Shown here: positions 55,476 through 62,611 of the stretch, in pieces
Layout: each line of letters begins with the position of its first letter
Numbering within the stretch: position 1 is the first letter of the stretch
NCBI RefSeq assembly: GCF_039522585.1
Contig: NZ_BAAADR010000013.1
Direction: 5' to 3' (one strand)
Source: Bisbaumannia salifodinae
GTDB taxonomy: Bacteria > Pseudomonadota > Gammaproteobacteria > Pseudomonadales > Halomonadaceae
DNA length: 64,000 nt
Position numbers and translations under genes: made by a program
The notes under the pieces: generated by a model
Database searches by the model: none
The model's input: the letters and a program-made list of their open reading frames with translations, nothing else
Told to the model about the DNA's origin: nothing

Positions 55476-56162
55476 GTGACGGTTTCCATTTGGCATTTGG
55501 TAAATATTCTAGCCAGTGAAGATATTTCACTCATGTTGGCTGGAGCCGACCCAGAAGATTTTAAAACACGCAAAAATTACCCTGACGACCACTTTCAGAA
55601 GCAGGGGGACTTTCATCGCGTGATGATCCATGCTGCCCAGAATGGGGAACTCCAACCCTGTGGGATAGAAGTAGCCGACAGGGATGAGCATGGTGAAGTG
55701 ATACGAGACCTGAAAACCGGAATTTTTGGTTGGCATACGTTGCCAGATGAGGATGATCGCTGGAAGGGCTATCCGATTGATCTGGTACGTTTCTATGTGG
55801 ATCGCCGAGAGATTTACCGCTGGCTGACGGCAAGAGGGTTCAGTAAGTCAGATATGCCCGAAGCACTGCGTATCCAGCCAGAGCGTAAAGAAGATGTGTC
55901 ATTATCATCGGTCAAGCTTGATGACGTTAAGGAGAAGAAGCATACCCTGAAACGAGATGTTCAAGATGGTGCAATACTCGCAAAGCTACGTGAAATGGGG
56001 TATGAGCCTACCGAGTTGCCAAAAAGAGAATCTGGCAAGAGAGGACATAGAGCGGCTGTGCGAGATGAATTCCTCCCCTGTCGTCGCGACCTTTTTACGC
56101 CAAAGTCTTTCGAGAAATCCTGGGAACGTCTGCGAGGTGATGGACGTATCCGCGAAAAATAA
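55476..56162 (+). CDS. Unknown protein of the mobile element, 228 aa
   Basis: Not recognised. The GTG at 55476 is chosen because AGGAG (55464-55468) lies 7 bases upstream; an in-frame ATG at 55461 overlaps that site. The N-terminal half is acidic (LAGADPEDFKTRKNYPDD); the C-terminal third is basic (KKHTLKRDVQDGAILAKLRE; SFEKSWERLRGDGRIREK) and may bind DNA. Codon use and GC are lower than in the neighbouring chromosome. The context between integrase and an AlpA-like gene suggests an accessory or regulatory role. Confidence 0.7.
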   Translation: MTVSIWHLVNILASEDISLMLAGADPEDFKTRKNYPDDHFQKQGDFHRVMIHAAQNGELQPCGIEVADRDEHGEVIRDLKTGIFGWHTLPDEDDRWKGYPIDLVRFYVDRREIYRWLTARGFSKSDMPEALRIQPERKEDVSLSSVKLDDVKEKKHTLKRDVQDGAILAKLREMGYEPTELPKRESGKRGHRAAVRDEFLPCRRDLFTPKSFEKSWERLRGDGRIREK

Positions 56163-56225
56163 CCCTGCCCCCAAGGTAATCCCCCCTGATTAGGGTAAGG
56201 GGGAGGGTTGCGGGGGGGCAGGGTT
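56161..56225. terminator. Nested hairpin after the unknown gene
   Basis: AACCCTGCCCCC (56161-56172) is the exact complement of GGGGGCAGGGTT (56214-56225). Inside, TCCCCC near 56180 can pair with GGGGGA near 56199. Its start overlaps the stop codon. It could act as a terminator although no T run follows. Confidence 0.5.
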
Positions 56226-56274
56226 CTCCCCTCACTATCTGGTGCGTCACCAACGGAAACTAGGAGATGCGCCA

Positions 56275-56583
56275 ATGCACACTCACGAACGATCTCCCCT
56301 TGACCTTGCCACCAGTGCCTTGGTCCGTTACCGCGAAGGCTGCGACCCTACGCTGATTGAGCTGCCAGAAAAGGCCGTGTTCCCTAGCCTTATCAATGCC
56401 CAGCCTTCCACTGCTCGCAAATCCCGCACGACTGGCACCCTGCTGGGACGCCCCGCGCCGCGCTTTGTGAAGCATGGCCGTACTGTGCGCTATCGCCTGA
56501 AAGACGTCCTCGAATGGCTGGAAAGCGGCCAGGACTACAGCAACACCGCAGAGGCCGGACTGGCCCAAGGGATAGCGCAATGA
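56275..56583 (+). CDS. AlpA-like / excisionase-type helix-turn-helix protein
   Basis: A 102-residue protein. The C-terminal half has the short MerR-like fold of AlpA/Xis proteins (GTLLGRPAPRFVKHGRTVRY followed by RLKDVLEWLESG). AlpA of P4-like elements activates integrase or excision; a similar role is inferred. TAGGAG lies 8 bases before the ATG. First gene of a chain of overlapping genes leading into the replication gene. Confidence 0.75.
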   Translation: MHTHERSPLDLATSALVRYREGCDPTLIELPEKAVFPSLINAQPSTARKSRTTGTLLGRPAPRFVKHGRTVRYRLKDVLEWLESGQDYSNTAEAGLAQGIAQ

Positions 56584-56765
56584 GCTATTCCTCAGATTTT
56601 GCCCAACTCAAGTCTCGGCACTTCAATACTAAGCGCGCCCACGTCGCCGCCGGCACCCCTAGCCAAGAGATCTTGCGCGTCCTCGATCCTGTTACAGTCC
56701 CGAACCGCAACGCGCGTCGGCTGATCTGTAAGGCCCAGCGCAAAGGTAAAGGGGGCAGCCAGTGA
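56580..56765 (+). CDS. Small unknown protein, 61 aa
   Basis: MSYSSDFAQLKSRHFNTKRA and so on; basic, no recognised domain. Its ATG overlaps the AlpA-like stop (ATGA) and its stop overlaps the next start by one base (TGATG), indicating translational coupling. Confidence 0.6.
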   Translation: MSYSSDFAQLKSRHFNTKRAHVAAGTPSQEILRVLDPVTVPNRNARRLICKAQRKGKGGSQ

Positions 56766-56827
56766 TGTTGACTCCCTCTATTTTGTGTCTGGAAGAGCAC
56801 GCTAGCGTGCAGGGGGTGGTGCAATGA
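56765..56827 (+). CDS. Possible 20-aa coupled reading frame
   Basis: MLTPSILCLEEHASVQGVVQ. It starts at the shared A of the upstream TGA and ends in the TGA that overlaps the next ATG. It may be a real microprotein or a translational bridge that lets ribosomes reach the next gene. No homology can be judged at this length. Confidence 0.35.
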   Translation: MLTPSILCLEEHASVQGVVQ

Positions 56828-57063
56828 GTCGCGACTGCCTGAGCCTGAATTCTGATGCTTTTGCCGGCGACGCACGCACCATGGCCAAGGCCTCCTTTGC
56901 TATGCACGGGATCATCGACTGCCTGCGCGATGGCGCTATTGCCGAGAATGAATTCCAGCGCCGCGCCCTGCTAGCGGCCATGGAACTCGTCGCCGACTGC
57001 CTGGAAGAGCGGGCCGAGTTCCTTCAGGACAAGGTGCTGGGGGAGATCGTGGCTCATGACTGA
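56824..57063 (+). CDS. Small unknown protein, 79 aa
   Basis: A mostly helical 79-residue protein (DGAIAENEFQRRALLAAMEL, CLEERAEFLQDKVLGEI). GGGGTGG precedes the ATG. Not recognised. It overlaps the preceding 20-aa frame and the following 33-aa frame. Confidence 0.6.
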   Translation: MSRDCLSLNSDAFAGDARTMAKASFAMHGIIDCLRDGAIAENEFQRRALLAAMELVADCLEERAEFLQDKVLGEIVAHD

Positions 57064-57157
57064 TCCCAAGCGCGTACCTCTTCCCCAATCTGCCCGAATC
57101 CGAGGTGTGGCCCGGGTCACCAATATCGGTCTGCACCGAGCATCCCGCAAAGGGTGA
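57056..57157 (+). CDS. Possible 33-aa coupled reading frame
   Basis: MTDPKRVPLPQSARIRGVAR and 13 further residues; basic. Its ATG lies inside the end of the 79-aa gene, and its stop is 9 bases before the GTG of the replication gene, next to that gene's ribosome-binding site. It may serve coupling. Confidence 0.35.
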   Translation: MTDPKRVPLPQSARIRGVARVTNIGLHRASRKG

Positions 57158-57166
57158 GGAGCGGAG

Positions 57167-60100
57167 GTGCGGGAATGCATTGATTTTTCATCTCTTATCG
57201 AGCCAGTCGCCCTGGAACTGCTGGGCGAGCCCACGAGCCGACGCGGTGACGAGTGGAAATGGGGTAGGCAAGGCAGTCTCTCCGTCAACATGGCCGCCGG
57301 CAAGTGGTACAGCCAAGAAGCCCATGTGGGCGGAGGCGTTCTTGACCTGATCGCCCGCGAGACCGGCATTACCGACCGCGCCGGGCAATACGGCTGGCTG
57401 GCTGACCGTGGCCTGATCGACCGCAAGAACCGCCAAGCCCCCCACCTCAGCCCCTCCGAGCTGGCCGCCTGGCGCCAGCGCCGGGAGGCTGAACGCAAGG
57501 CCGCCAAGGCCTCCCGGGAAGCCGAGAAGGCTGATACCCAGGTGCAGGCCGCTGACCGCGCCCGCTGGCTCTGGGGACGCTGCAAACCGGCGAGCAGCGA
57601 CCACCCCTACTGCACTCTCAAAGGAATCGAGCCCACGGGACTCAACCTGTGCCAGCATCCCGGCAATGGTGCACTCGTGATTCCGATGTTTTCCCCGAAC
57701 GGCGCCCTGGTGAACCTTCAGTTCATTCACCTGGACGGAGCAAAGCGTTTCCAGCCTGGCGGTAGGGTCACCGGCTGCTACACCTTGGTTGGCACCGACA
57801 ACGGCCAAGGCCGCGTATTCTGCGAAGGCTACGCCACCGGCTACACCGTCCACCAAGCGACCGGCAAGCAAGCCGTGGTGGCGTTCAACGCCGGCAACCT
57901 GCCGGCAGTCACCGGACACATGGCCCGCGACGGTGACGTGGTGGCCGCCGACAACGACAACGCCACCAAGTCCAGCGACCGCTTCGGGAAGCCCCTCAGC
58001 AGTTACGGCACCGGCCACAAGGCCGCCATGGCCACTGGCCTCCCGTTCTACCTGCCCCCTACCCCGGGGCACGACTTCAACGACATGGCTACCGCCCAGG
58101 GCATCGAGGCGGTGCGCTCCGTGTTCGAGTCCGCGCCGATATCCAGCGTGCCGGTATTCGATGCCTGGAAGCTGACGCCGGCAGAGCTGGACGGCAGCAG
58201 CTCGGACGACCTGCTGGAGCATATCGAGGGCATCACCGAGCCTGCTCAGGCCGCCGCCCTGGCATACAGCATCGCGGCTCGCCTGGCCCACCGGGCACCG
58301 GCTCAAATATCGCTCGCCACAATCCGGCAGGCCATCGAGGCCGCCGCCGCGCCTGGGGCCCTGCACCCGGCAACCCTTGACGCGATTATGGGCCGGCTCG
58401 ACAAGGCCCAGGCCCACCGCAAGCGCCGCGCCTTGGAACCCGTCAGCCTGCCAAGCGACATTGCCACACGGCACCGGCATGAGCGCTTGCCGGCCATTCC
58501 CGAGCTGGGGGGCGACGACTGGCAAGGAGTCATCGTCGTGAAGGCGCCCATGGCCTCCGGCAAGACCCAGCGAGTGGGCCGCCCGCTGGCCGAATGGGCC
58601 GCCGCCCAGGGCGAGACCCTGCTGGCCATTTGCCACCGCGTTAGCCTGGTGGCGGAGCTGGCCAACCGGTTGAAGCTGACTCACTACGGCGACGTGGACG
58701 CCGCCACCGCCTACGCCGCCATTGGCCTGGCAACGTGCCTGCCGTCCATCACCAAGAGCGCCCACGCCAGCCTGATCGACCGGGCCGGCATCGTGTTCAT
58801 TGACGAGGTGGCCCAGGTACTGCGCTTCATCGAATCAGAGAGCACTTGCCGGACTAGCGAGGCCGACAACCAGGGCGTCTATGAGCGCCTTCGGGAGATC
58901 GTCGCCGCCGCACACTGCGTGGTGGTCGCAGATGCTGGCGTGGATCGCCGCACCATCGAGTTTCTGGAGTCATGCCGCCCAGGCGAGCAGTTCCGTGTGA
59001 TCGAAGTCATACCACCGCGTGATGCTGGCATCAAGGCCCACTACGGCTACGGCGCCGCTGCCGTCCACCATGCCGTGGGCGAAGCCCTGGCCGAGCTGGC
59101 CGCCGTGGGCAAGCCGTGGGTCGCAGTAGAGAGCATCGACCGTGCCAAGGCCCTAGAGCACTTCTTCAAGGCCGTCATGCCCGGTAAGCGCATCATGGCC
59201 GTTCACTCCGGCAACAAGGACAACCGCGCCCAGCGCGACTTCCTCGCCGATGCTGACCGTAAGAGTCGGGAGTATGACCTGGTAATTGCCTCGCCCGTCA
59301 TCGGGTCCGGCCTGTCTATCGAGCACAAGCCCAAGTACGACGACGAGGGCAACGTCATCGAGGAGATCCCCGAGGGGGAGAAATTCACTCTTGGGGTCTA
59401 CATCGGCGGCGGGCACCGGACCACCCCAGCGGATGCGGCCCAGCAAATGCGCCGCGTGCGCTACCTGACGCGCTTCGAGATCGCCCTGGTGGCCAACACC
59501 AGCACCGTGGGCAACCAGAGCCCCGAGGCCGCCATTGCCGCCGCTGTGACGGCATCGAAGATCGAGGGCAAGGCCGCCCCTGTGACCACCTTCGACGAGC
59601 TGGTGGCCAGCATCCGCACCGATGCTGAGAACGCCCGCGCAGACTTCGCCGCCGGCCTGCTGTGGCAACTGAAGGTCAGCGGCTGGAAGTTGGAGCGCCA
59701 GTCATCCGGGCAACGAGACGACGCCCCGATGGGCGCCCTGGAGGTAGGCCAGCGACTCAAAGAGTCCCGCGAGCACGTCCGCGAGGCTAAGCAGGCCGCG
59801 CTGATCGCAGCCCCCGCTATCACTGACGAGCGTGCCCAAGAGCTGGGGCGGCTCAAGGAGCGCGCCGAGCTGACCAGCATCACCCTGGAAGCGCACCGCA
59901 TCCGCCGGGCGCTGGGCATCATCGGTAAGCCCCTGGACGATGAGATACTGGCCGTGTGGGATGACGGCCGCGCCGTGGCCCGGCTCGACCGCTTCAGCGC
60001 CTTCCGGGGCATCGTCAGCGACTTTGACGACAGCACCAAAGCCGTGGCGAGCCGTCGCTACTACGAGGCGTGCGCCCGCGCCTATGGCTGGCTGTTCGAT

Positions 60101-60739
60101 GGCATCGACACCAATGCCGAGGGCTGGCTGACGCCTGACGCTGCCAGCATGATTCTTGATCGCATCATGGAGCAGCGGCACTTGCTGGCGCATCTGGGCA
60201 TCGCCGGGCGGAAGTTCGGGGTCTGGATCGCTGACAAGAAGAATGACGGCCAGCCGCGCCCGATGAAGCTCCCGGCCTACCCTGTCCGCGAGGTGATCGC
60301 CGTCATGGAGCGGATGGGGCTCAAGATGCAGAGAAACCGGAAGCGCGCCAAGGCATCAGGGTGTGACACATCCCCCCATAACCCCTTAGGGAAAAATGGG
60401 CCATGTGTCACACCTGATGGCACCAAGCCCGCCGCCAAGAAGGCCAAGGGAAACCCCATCATCCGCGTCTATCAGCCCACCCCGGAGAGCCTAACAGAGA
60501 TGCAGCACTGGTCTGACAGCCGTAATGCGGCCCGCAAAGTTACCGCCGTGGATACCACGCCCCGCGCCAAGGCCGCGACGACACTGTCGTCGGCATCCGT
60601 GGTGCCTGAGCTGGTGCATACGCTGCCGTCCCTGAGCCGTGCCGTGAAGCGTAGTCTCGCCGGTACCAGCATGGAGTCACGACGACTGCGACCGCTCCGC
60701 CTGGAGGCGGTCAACGCCTTGCCTGCTGGCAGCGCCTGA
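57167..60739 (+). CDS. Primase-helicase replication protein, CyRepA1-like
   Basis: 1190 residues. The N-terminus (about 25-65) has the primase-associated pattern GSLSVNMAAGKWYSQEAHVG followed by GGVLDLIARETG. A Toprim-type region follows near 215-270 (FCEGYATGYTVHQ, VAADNDNA). A superfamily 2 helicase part then has Walker A APMASGKTQ near 460 and a DEVA box near 545, resembling UL9/origin-binding helicases and the CyRepA1 plasmid replication family. The C-terminal 200 residues include a stretch encoded by a long DNA inverted repeat (about 1064-1083). GTG start follows GGAG. It likely opens and primes the element's origin. Confidence 0.82.
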   Translation: MRECIDFSSLIEPVALELLGEPTSRRGDEWKWGRQGSLSVNMAAGKWYSQEAHVGGGVLDLIARETGITDRAGQYGWLADRGLIDRKNRQAPHLSPSELAAWRQRREAERKAAKASREAEKADTQVQAADRARWLWGRCKPASSDHPYCTLKGIEPTGLNLCQHPGNGALVIPMFSPNGALVNLQFIHLDGAKRFQPGGRVTGCYTLVGTDNGQGRVFCEGYATGYTVHQATGKQAVVAFNAGNLPAVTGHMARDGDVVAADNDNATKSSDRFGKPLSSYGTGHKAAMATGLPFYLPPTPGHDFNDMATAQGIEAVRSVFESAPISSVPVFDAWKLTPAELDGSSSDDLLEHIEGITEPAQAAALAYSIAARLAHRAPAQISLATIRQAIEAAAAPGALHPATLDAIMGRLDKAQAHRKRRALEPVSLPSDIATRHRHERLPAIPELGGDDWQGVIVVKAPMASGKTQRVGRPLAEWAAAQGETLLAICHRVSLVAELANRLKLTHYGDVDAATAYAAIGLATCLPSITKSAHASLIDRAGIVFIDEVAQVLRFIESESTCRTSEADNQGVYERLREIVAAAHCVVVADAGVDRRTIEFLESCRPGEQFRVIEVIPPRDAGIKAHYGYGAAAVHHAVGEALAELAAVGKPWVAVESIDRAKALEHFFKAVMPGKRIMAVHSGNKDNRAQRDFLADADRKSREYDLVIASPVIGSGLSIEHKPKYDDEGNVIEEIPEGEKFTLGVYIGGGHRTTPADAAQQMRRVRYLTRFEIALVANTSTVGNQSPEAAIAAAVTASKIEGKAAPVTTFDELVASIRTDAENARADFAAGLLWQLKVSGWKLERQSSGQRDDAPMGALEVGQRLKESREHVREAKQAALIAAPAITDERAQELGRLKERAELTSITLEAHRIRRALGIIGKPLDDEILAVWDDGRAVARLDRFSAFRGIVSDFDDSTKAVASRRYYEACARAYGWLFDGIDTNAEGWLTPDAASMILDRIMEQRHLLAHLGIAGRKFGVWIADKKNDGQPRPMKLPAYPVREVIAVMERMGLKMQRNRKRAKASGCDTSPHNPLGKNGPCVTPDGTKPAAKKAKGNPIIRVYQPTPESLTEMQHWSDSRNAARKVTAVDTTPRAKAATTLSSASVVPELVHTLPSLSRAVKRSLAGTSMESRRLRPLRLEAVNALPAGSA
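60360..60414. repeat. Long inverted repeat, copy 1 (inside the replication gene)
   Basis: GGTGTGACACAT (60360-60371) and its exact complement ATGTGTCACACC (60403-60414) flank a centre with CCATAACCCCTTAGGG and ATGGG. With one bulged base the arms extend to CATCA/TGATG (60354 to 60419). The same sequence with few changes recurs at 60751-60805. Confidence 0.92.
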
Positions 60740-60745
60740 CGATAG

Positions 60746-60810
60746 GCCAGGGTGTGACACATTCCTCCATAACCCCTTAGGGAATAATGGGCCATGTGTC
60801 ACACCCTGGC
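60746..60810. repeat. Long inverted repeat, copy 2 (just after the replication gene)
   Basis: GCCAGGGTGTGACACAT (60746-60762) and ATGTGTCACACCCTGGC (60794-60810) are perfect 17-bp arms around 31 bases whose centre (CCATAACCCCTTAGGG) matches copy 1. It starts 6 bp after the replication-gene stop. It could act as an origin element, a protein-binding site or a terminator. Confidence 0.93.
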
Positions 60811-60879
60811 ACACTGCCAAGACCTACTCTTGGGGCACCGCCACGGCCACCTTCCCATTGGCGCCTGCGCTATCGCAGA

Positions 60880-61104
60880 TTAGCACCACGGGCCGACAAT
60901 CGGCGGAGGGTTGAAGGAGGGCGACAGGAGCCAAGACGGCTTGCCTCCGACGATAGGCTCGTGGTCTGGGGATGGTGCCGGCAGCACTTGACCGTCGAGG
61001 TGATGGAGCTCCAGGCCGTGAAGATCCAGATGGGGTAGCTCCAGGGCCTGACCCTGAAATGGGGGCGACGTGTCGAGGAGCTGGCATGATGGGGCGCTGG
61101 GCAT
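60880..61104 (-). CDS. Small unknown protein, 74 aa, perhaps frameshifted
   Basis: The ATG at 61104 has a strong GGGGAGG 8 bases upstream. The product begins MPSAPSCQLLDTSPPFQGQA, is rich in Leu/His/Pro and stops at 60880. The next frame continues with a protein-like VVLICDSAGANGKVAVAVPQ to a stop at 60824, so the original protein may have been about 93 residues with a one-base change near GGCCCG at about 60891. Family unknown. Confidence 0.45.
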   Translation of the reverse strand: MPSAPSCQLLDTSPPFQGQALELPHLDLHGLELHHLDGQVLPAPSPDHEPIVGGKPSWLLSPSFNPPPIVGPWC

Positions 61105-61123
61105 GTGCGTGCCTCCCCAGGCA

Positions 61124-61140
61124 CGTTATTCCCGCCACAT
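61124..61140 (+). repeat. Iteron 1 (CGTTATTCCCGCCACAT)
   Basis: First of seven direct copies of a 17-bp sequence with consensus CGTYATTCCCRCCACAT. It lies just upstream of the ribosome-binding site of the minus-strand 74-aa gene. Confidence 0.9.
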
Positions 61141-61174
61141 TGGCGAGCAAGGTATTCCTCCCCCTTAGGTGATG

Positions 61175-61191
61175 CGTCATTCCCACCACAT
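61175..61191 (+). repeat. Iteron 2 (CGTCATTCCCACCACAT)
   Basis: Direct repeat, 51 bp from iteron 1. Confidence 0.9.
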
Positions 61192-61286
61192 TTTCGTGCC
61201 TACCTGCAGGTGCTCAGGGAGGGGCATACTTGAAACGCGCGAAACTAGAAACGCCCCGAGATCCTTCCGGGGCAGCTCCAGGGGTG

Positions 61287-61303
61287 CGTTATTCCCACCA
61301 CAC
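61287..61303 (+). repeat. Iteron 3 (CGTTATTCCCACCACAC)
   Basis: Direct repeat, 112 bp from iteron 2. It is followed by GGCAAGGTGTTTCTCCCCC, a tail shared in variant form with iterons 1 and 6. Confidence 0.9.
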
Positions 61304-61443
61304 GGGTGGCAAGGTGTTTCTCCCCCATGGGCTGCCGGCTGCCCCGGTGTCTGCCCAAGGCATTGGGGAGTCCTTTCCCTCTTTGGCGGGGCCTGTCGAT
61401 CCCTTGGCTGCCGGGCAAGGGATCTCTCCCCCTTTCCCGGGCG

Positions 61444-61460
61444 CGTCATTCCCACCACAT
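61444..61460 (+). repeat. Iteron 4 (CGTCATTCCCACCACAT)
   Basis: Direct repeat, identical to iteron 2, 157 bp from iteron 3. The tail-like GGGCAAGGGATCTCTCCCCC lies just upstream, at about 61413-61432. Confidence 0.9.
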
Positions 61461-61498
61461 CAACCCTGCCGGGTGGTTGCTCCTGACGTTCCTGGGTG

Positions 61499-61515
61499 CG
61501 TTATTCCCACCACGC
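61499..61515 (+). repeat. Iteron 5 (CGTTATTCCCACCACGC)
   Basis: Direct repeat, 55 bp from iteron 4; the last two bases diverge. Confidence 0.88.
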
Positions 61516-61567
61516 TGCTGCCAATGGATCGTCAGGTCAGCGCCTAGGGCGGCCGCTCCCTCGGGTG

Positions 61568-61584
61568 TGTTATTCCCGCCACAC
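61568..61584 (+). repeat. Iteron 6 (TGTTATTCCCGCCACAC)
   Basis: Direct repeat, 69 bp from iteron 5, followed by the shared tail GGGCAAGGTATCTCTCCCC. Confidence 0.88.
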
Positions 61585-61617
61585 TGCGGGCAAGGTATCT
61601 CTCCCCTCTCTCGACTG

Positions 61618-61634
61618 CGTTACTCCCACCACAT
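61618..61634 (+). repeat. Iteron 7 (CGTTACTCCCACCACAT)
   Basis: Direct repeat, 50 bp from iteron 6, with one change in the core. Confidence 0.88.
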
Positions 61635-61754
61635 TTCGCTCGCCCGCCTGCGCCATGGAGAGGAAGGGGGTACGGAAAGCCGCGAAATGGAAAACGCCAG
61701 GAAAGCCCCACTGCCGGGCGGCGGTGGGGCAATCAAGCGAGGGGGTGCTACTGG

Positions 61755-62042
61755 CTAGGCGTGCGCGGCCAGGCTGGTCACGGCTGGCTGCTGGCGTTGC
61801 TGGGCTTTCCACAGCTCATAGGACGACTGCAGGGCCATCCACTGGCGTGCGGTGCTGACCCCGGCGCGCTCGAGGCGCACGGCAAGGTCAGGACTAATGC
61901 CGGCATGCTCGTTGAGCACGCGAGACAGTTGCACTCGGGTCAAGCCGAGACGCTTGGCCGCTTCGCTCACGGTCAAACCCAGCTCCTTGATAACGTCCTC
62001 TCGCAGGATCTCGCCGGGGTGCGGCGGGTTAAACATGGCCAT
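61755..62042 (-). CDS. HigA-family antitoxin, without an adjacent toxin gene
   Basis: A 95-residue HTH protein of the HigA/VapI type: NPPHPGEILREDVIKELGLT, then EAAKRLGLTRVQLSRVLNEH as helix-turn-helix and PDLAVRLERA. HigA proteins bind and neutralise HigB and repress their operon. No toxin gene lies next to it; the position just upstream holds an unrelated divergent gene. Its start codon overlaps that gene within the palindrome CATGGCCATG. Confidence 0.87.
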   Translation of the reverse strand: MAMFNPPHPGEILREDVIKELGLTVSEAAKRLGLTRVQLSRVLNEHAGISPDLAVRLERAGVSTARQWMALQSSYELWKAQQRQQPAVTSLAAHA

Positions 62043-62289
62043 GACTAATATTACCTCTCACCTGTTCAATGTTGTGGTCACCTACGCGCGCGGCGCTTCA
62101 CTGGACGTGATCAGCCGGGACGTTCGCCCTGGTGAGCTGCTGCTGGTGGCACAAGACGATATCAGCCAGCGCTGGTACTCGGACGACCGAGTGTATACTC
62201 GCTACCAGGACGCCTTTCTGGCCCTGGGGCGCCACCTGGACGAGCTGAACCCGGATCATGCGCCCCTGACCTGGCACTGGGAGCGTTGA
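62041..62289 (+). CDS. Small unknown protein, 82 aa
   Basis: MTNITSHLFNVVVTYARGAS and so on, ending HAPLTWHWER. The sequence is protein-like but not recognised. An ATG two codons upstream (62035) is also possible. The ribosome-binding site is weak, and its start overlaps the divergent HigA start. Confidence 0.55.
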   Translation: MTNITSHLFNVVVTYARGASLDVISRDVRPGELLLVAQDDISQRWYSDDRVYTRYQDAFLALGRHLDELNPDHAPLTWHWER

Positions 62290-62374
62290 GTCACCAGCGC
62301 CCGGCCATGCCGGGCACCGCATAGATGCCCCTCGAGCAGCACACCACACCACCTATCGCTATCGAGGACTCATC

Positions 62375-62599
62375 ATGCGAACTATCACCCATCGTTTCCA
62401 TGTCTCGGCCCGCGAGGCCCACGCCTTGCGGAGTGTCAGCGAATCCCCGCGCTTCCGCGAGCGGCTGCGGCTGCGCGAGGCCGCCGGCTACCTCGCAAAC
62501 GACCGAAAAGCCGTGGTCGAGTCGCCGCCAGCAACGATCCTGGCCGCCCAGGAGGAGGCCAGGCGCAACGTTAAGCCGCTGGGCTACGACTTCGACTGA
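62375..62599 (+). CDS. Small unknown protein, 74 aa
   Basis: MRTITHRFHVSAREAHALRS and so on; rich in Arg, Ala and Glu, probably helical. GAGG lies 9 bases before the ATG. It is followed by a perfect palindrome that separates it from the convergent higB. Confidence 0.6.
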   Translation: MRTITHRFHVSAREAHALRSVSESPRFRERLRLREAAGYLANDRKAVVESPPATILAAQEEARRNVKPLGYDFD

Positions 62600-62611
62600 C
62601 ACCCTTGTCAC

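Larger units (their letters stand above)
61105..61754. other. Gene-free repeat region, candidate replication origin
   Basis: About 650 bp with no convincing gene, holding the seven direct repeats listed separately and several copies of a longer tail (GGCAAGG-TATCTCTCCCC). Open frames on both strands only translate the repeats. Together with the adjacent replication gene this resembles an iteron-type origin or a control region. Confidence 0.6.

Noticed and set aside
60787..61038. 83-codon plus-strand frame after the second inverted repeat
   Set aside because: It starts within the inverted repeat, has no ribosome-binding site, and is antisense to a frame with a strong one.
61124..61634. CRISPR array
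   Set aside because: The repeats are short (17 bp), vary in sequence, and are spaced irregularly from 50 to 157 bp; no cas-like gene is nearby.
61306..61758. 150-codon plus-strand frame across the iterons
   Set aside because: It translates the repeated sequence, lacks a ribosome-binding site, and similar frames exist in all phases.
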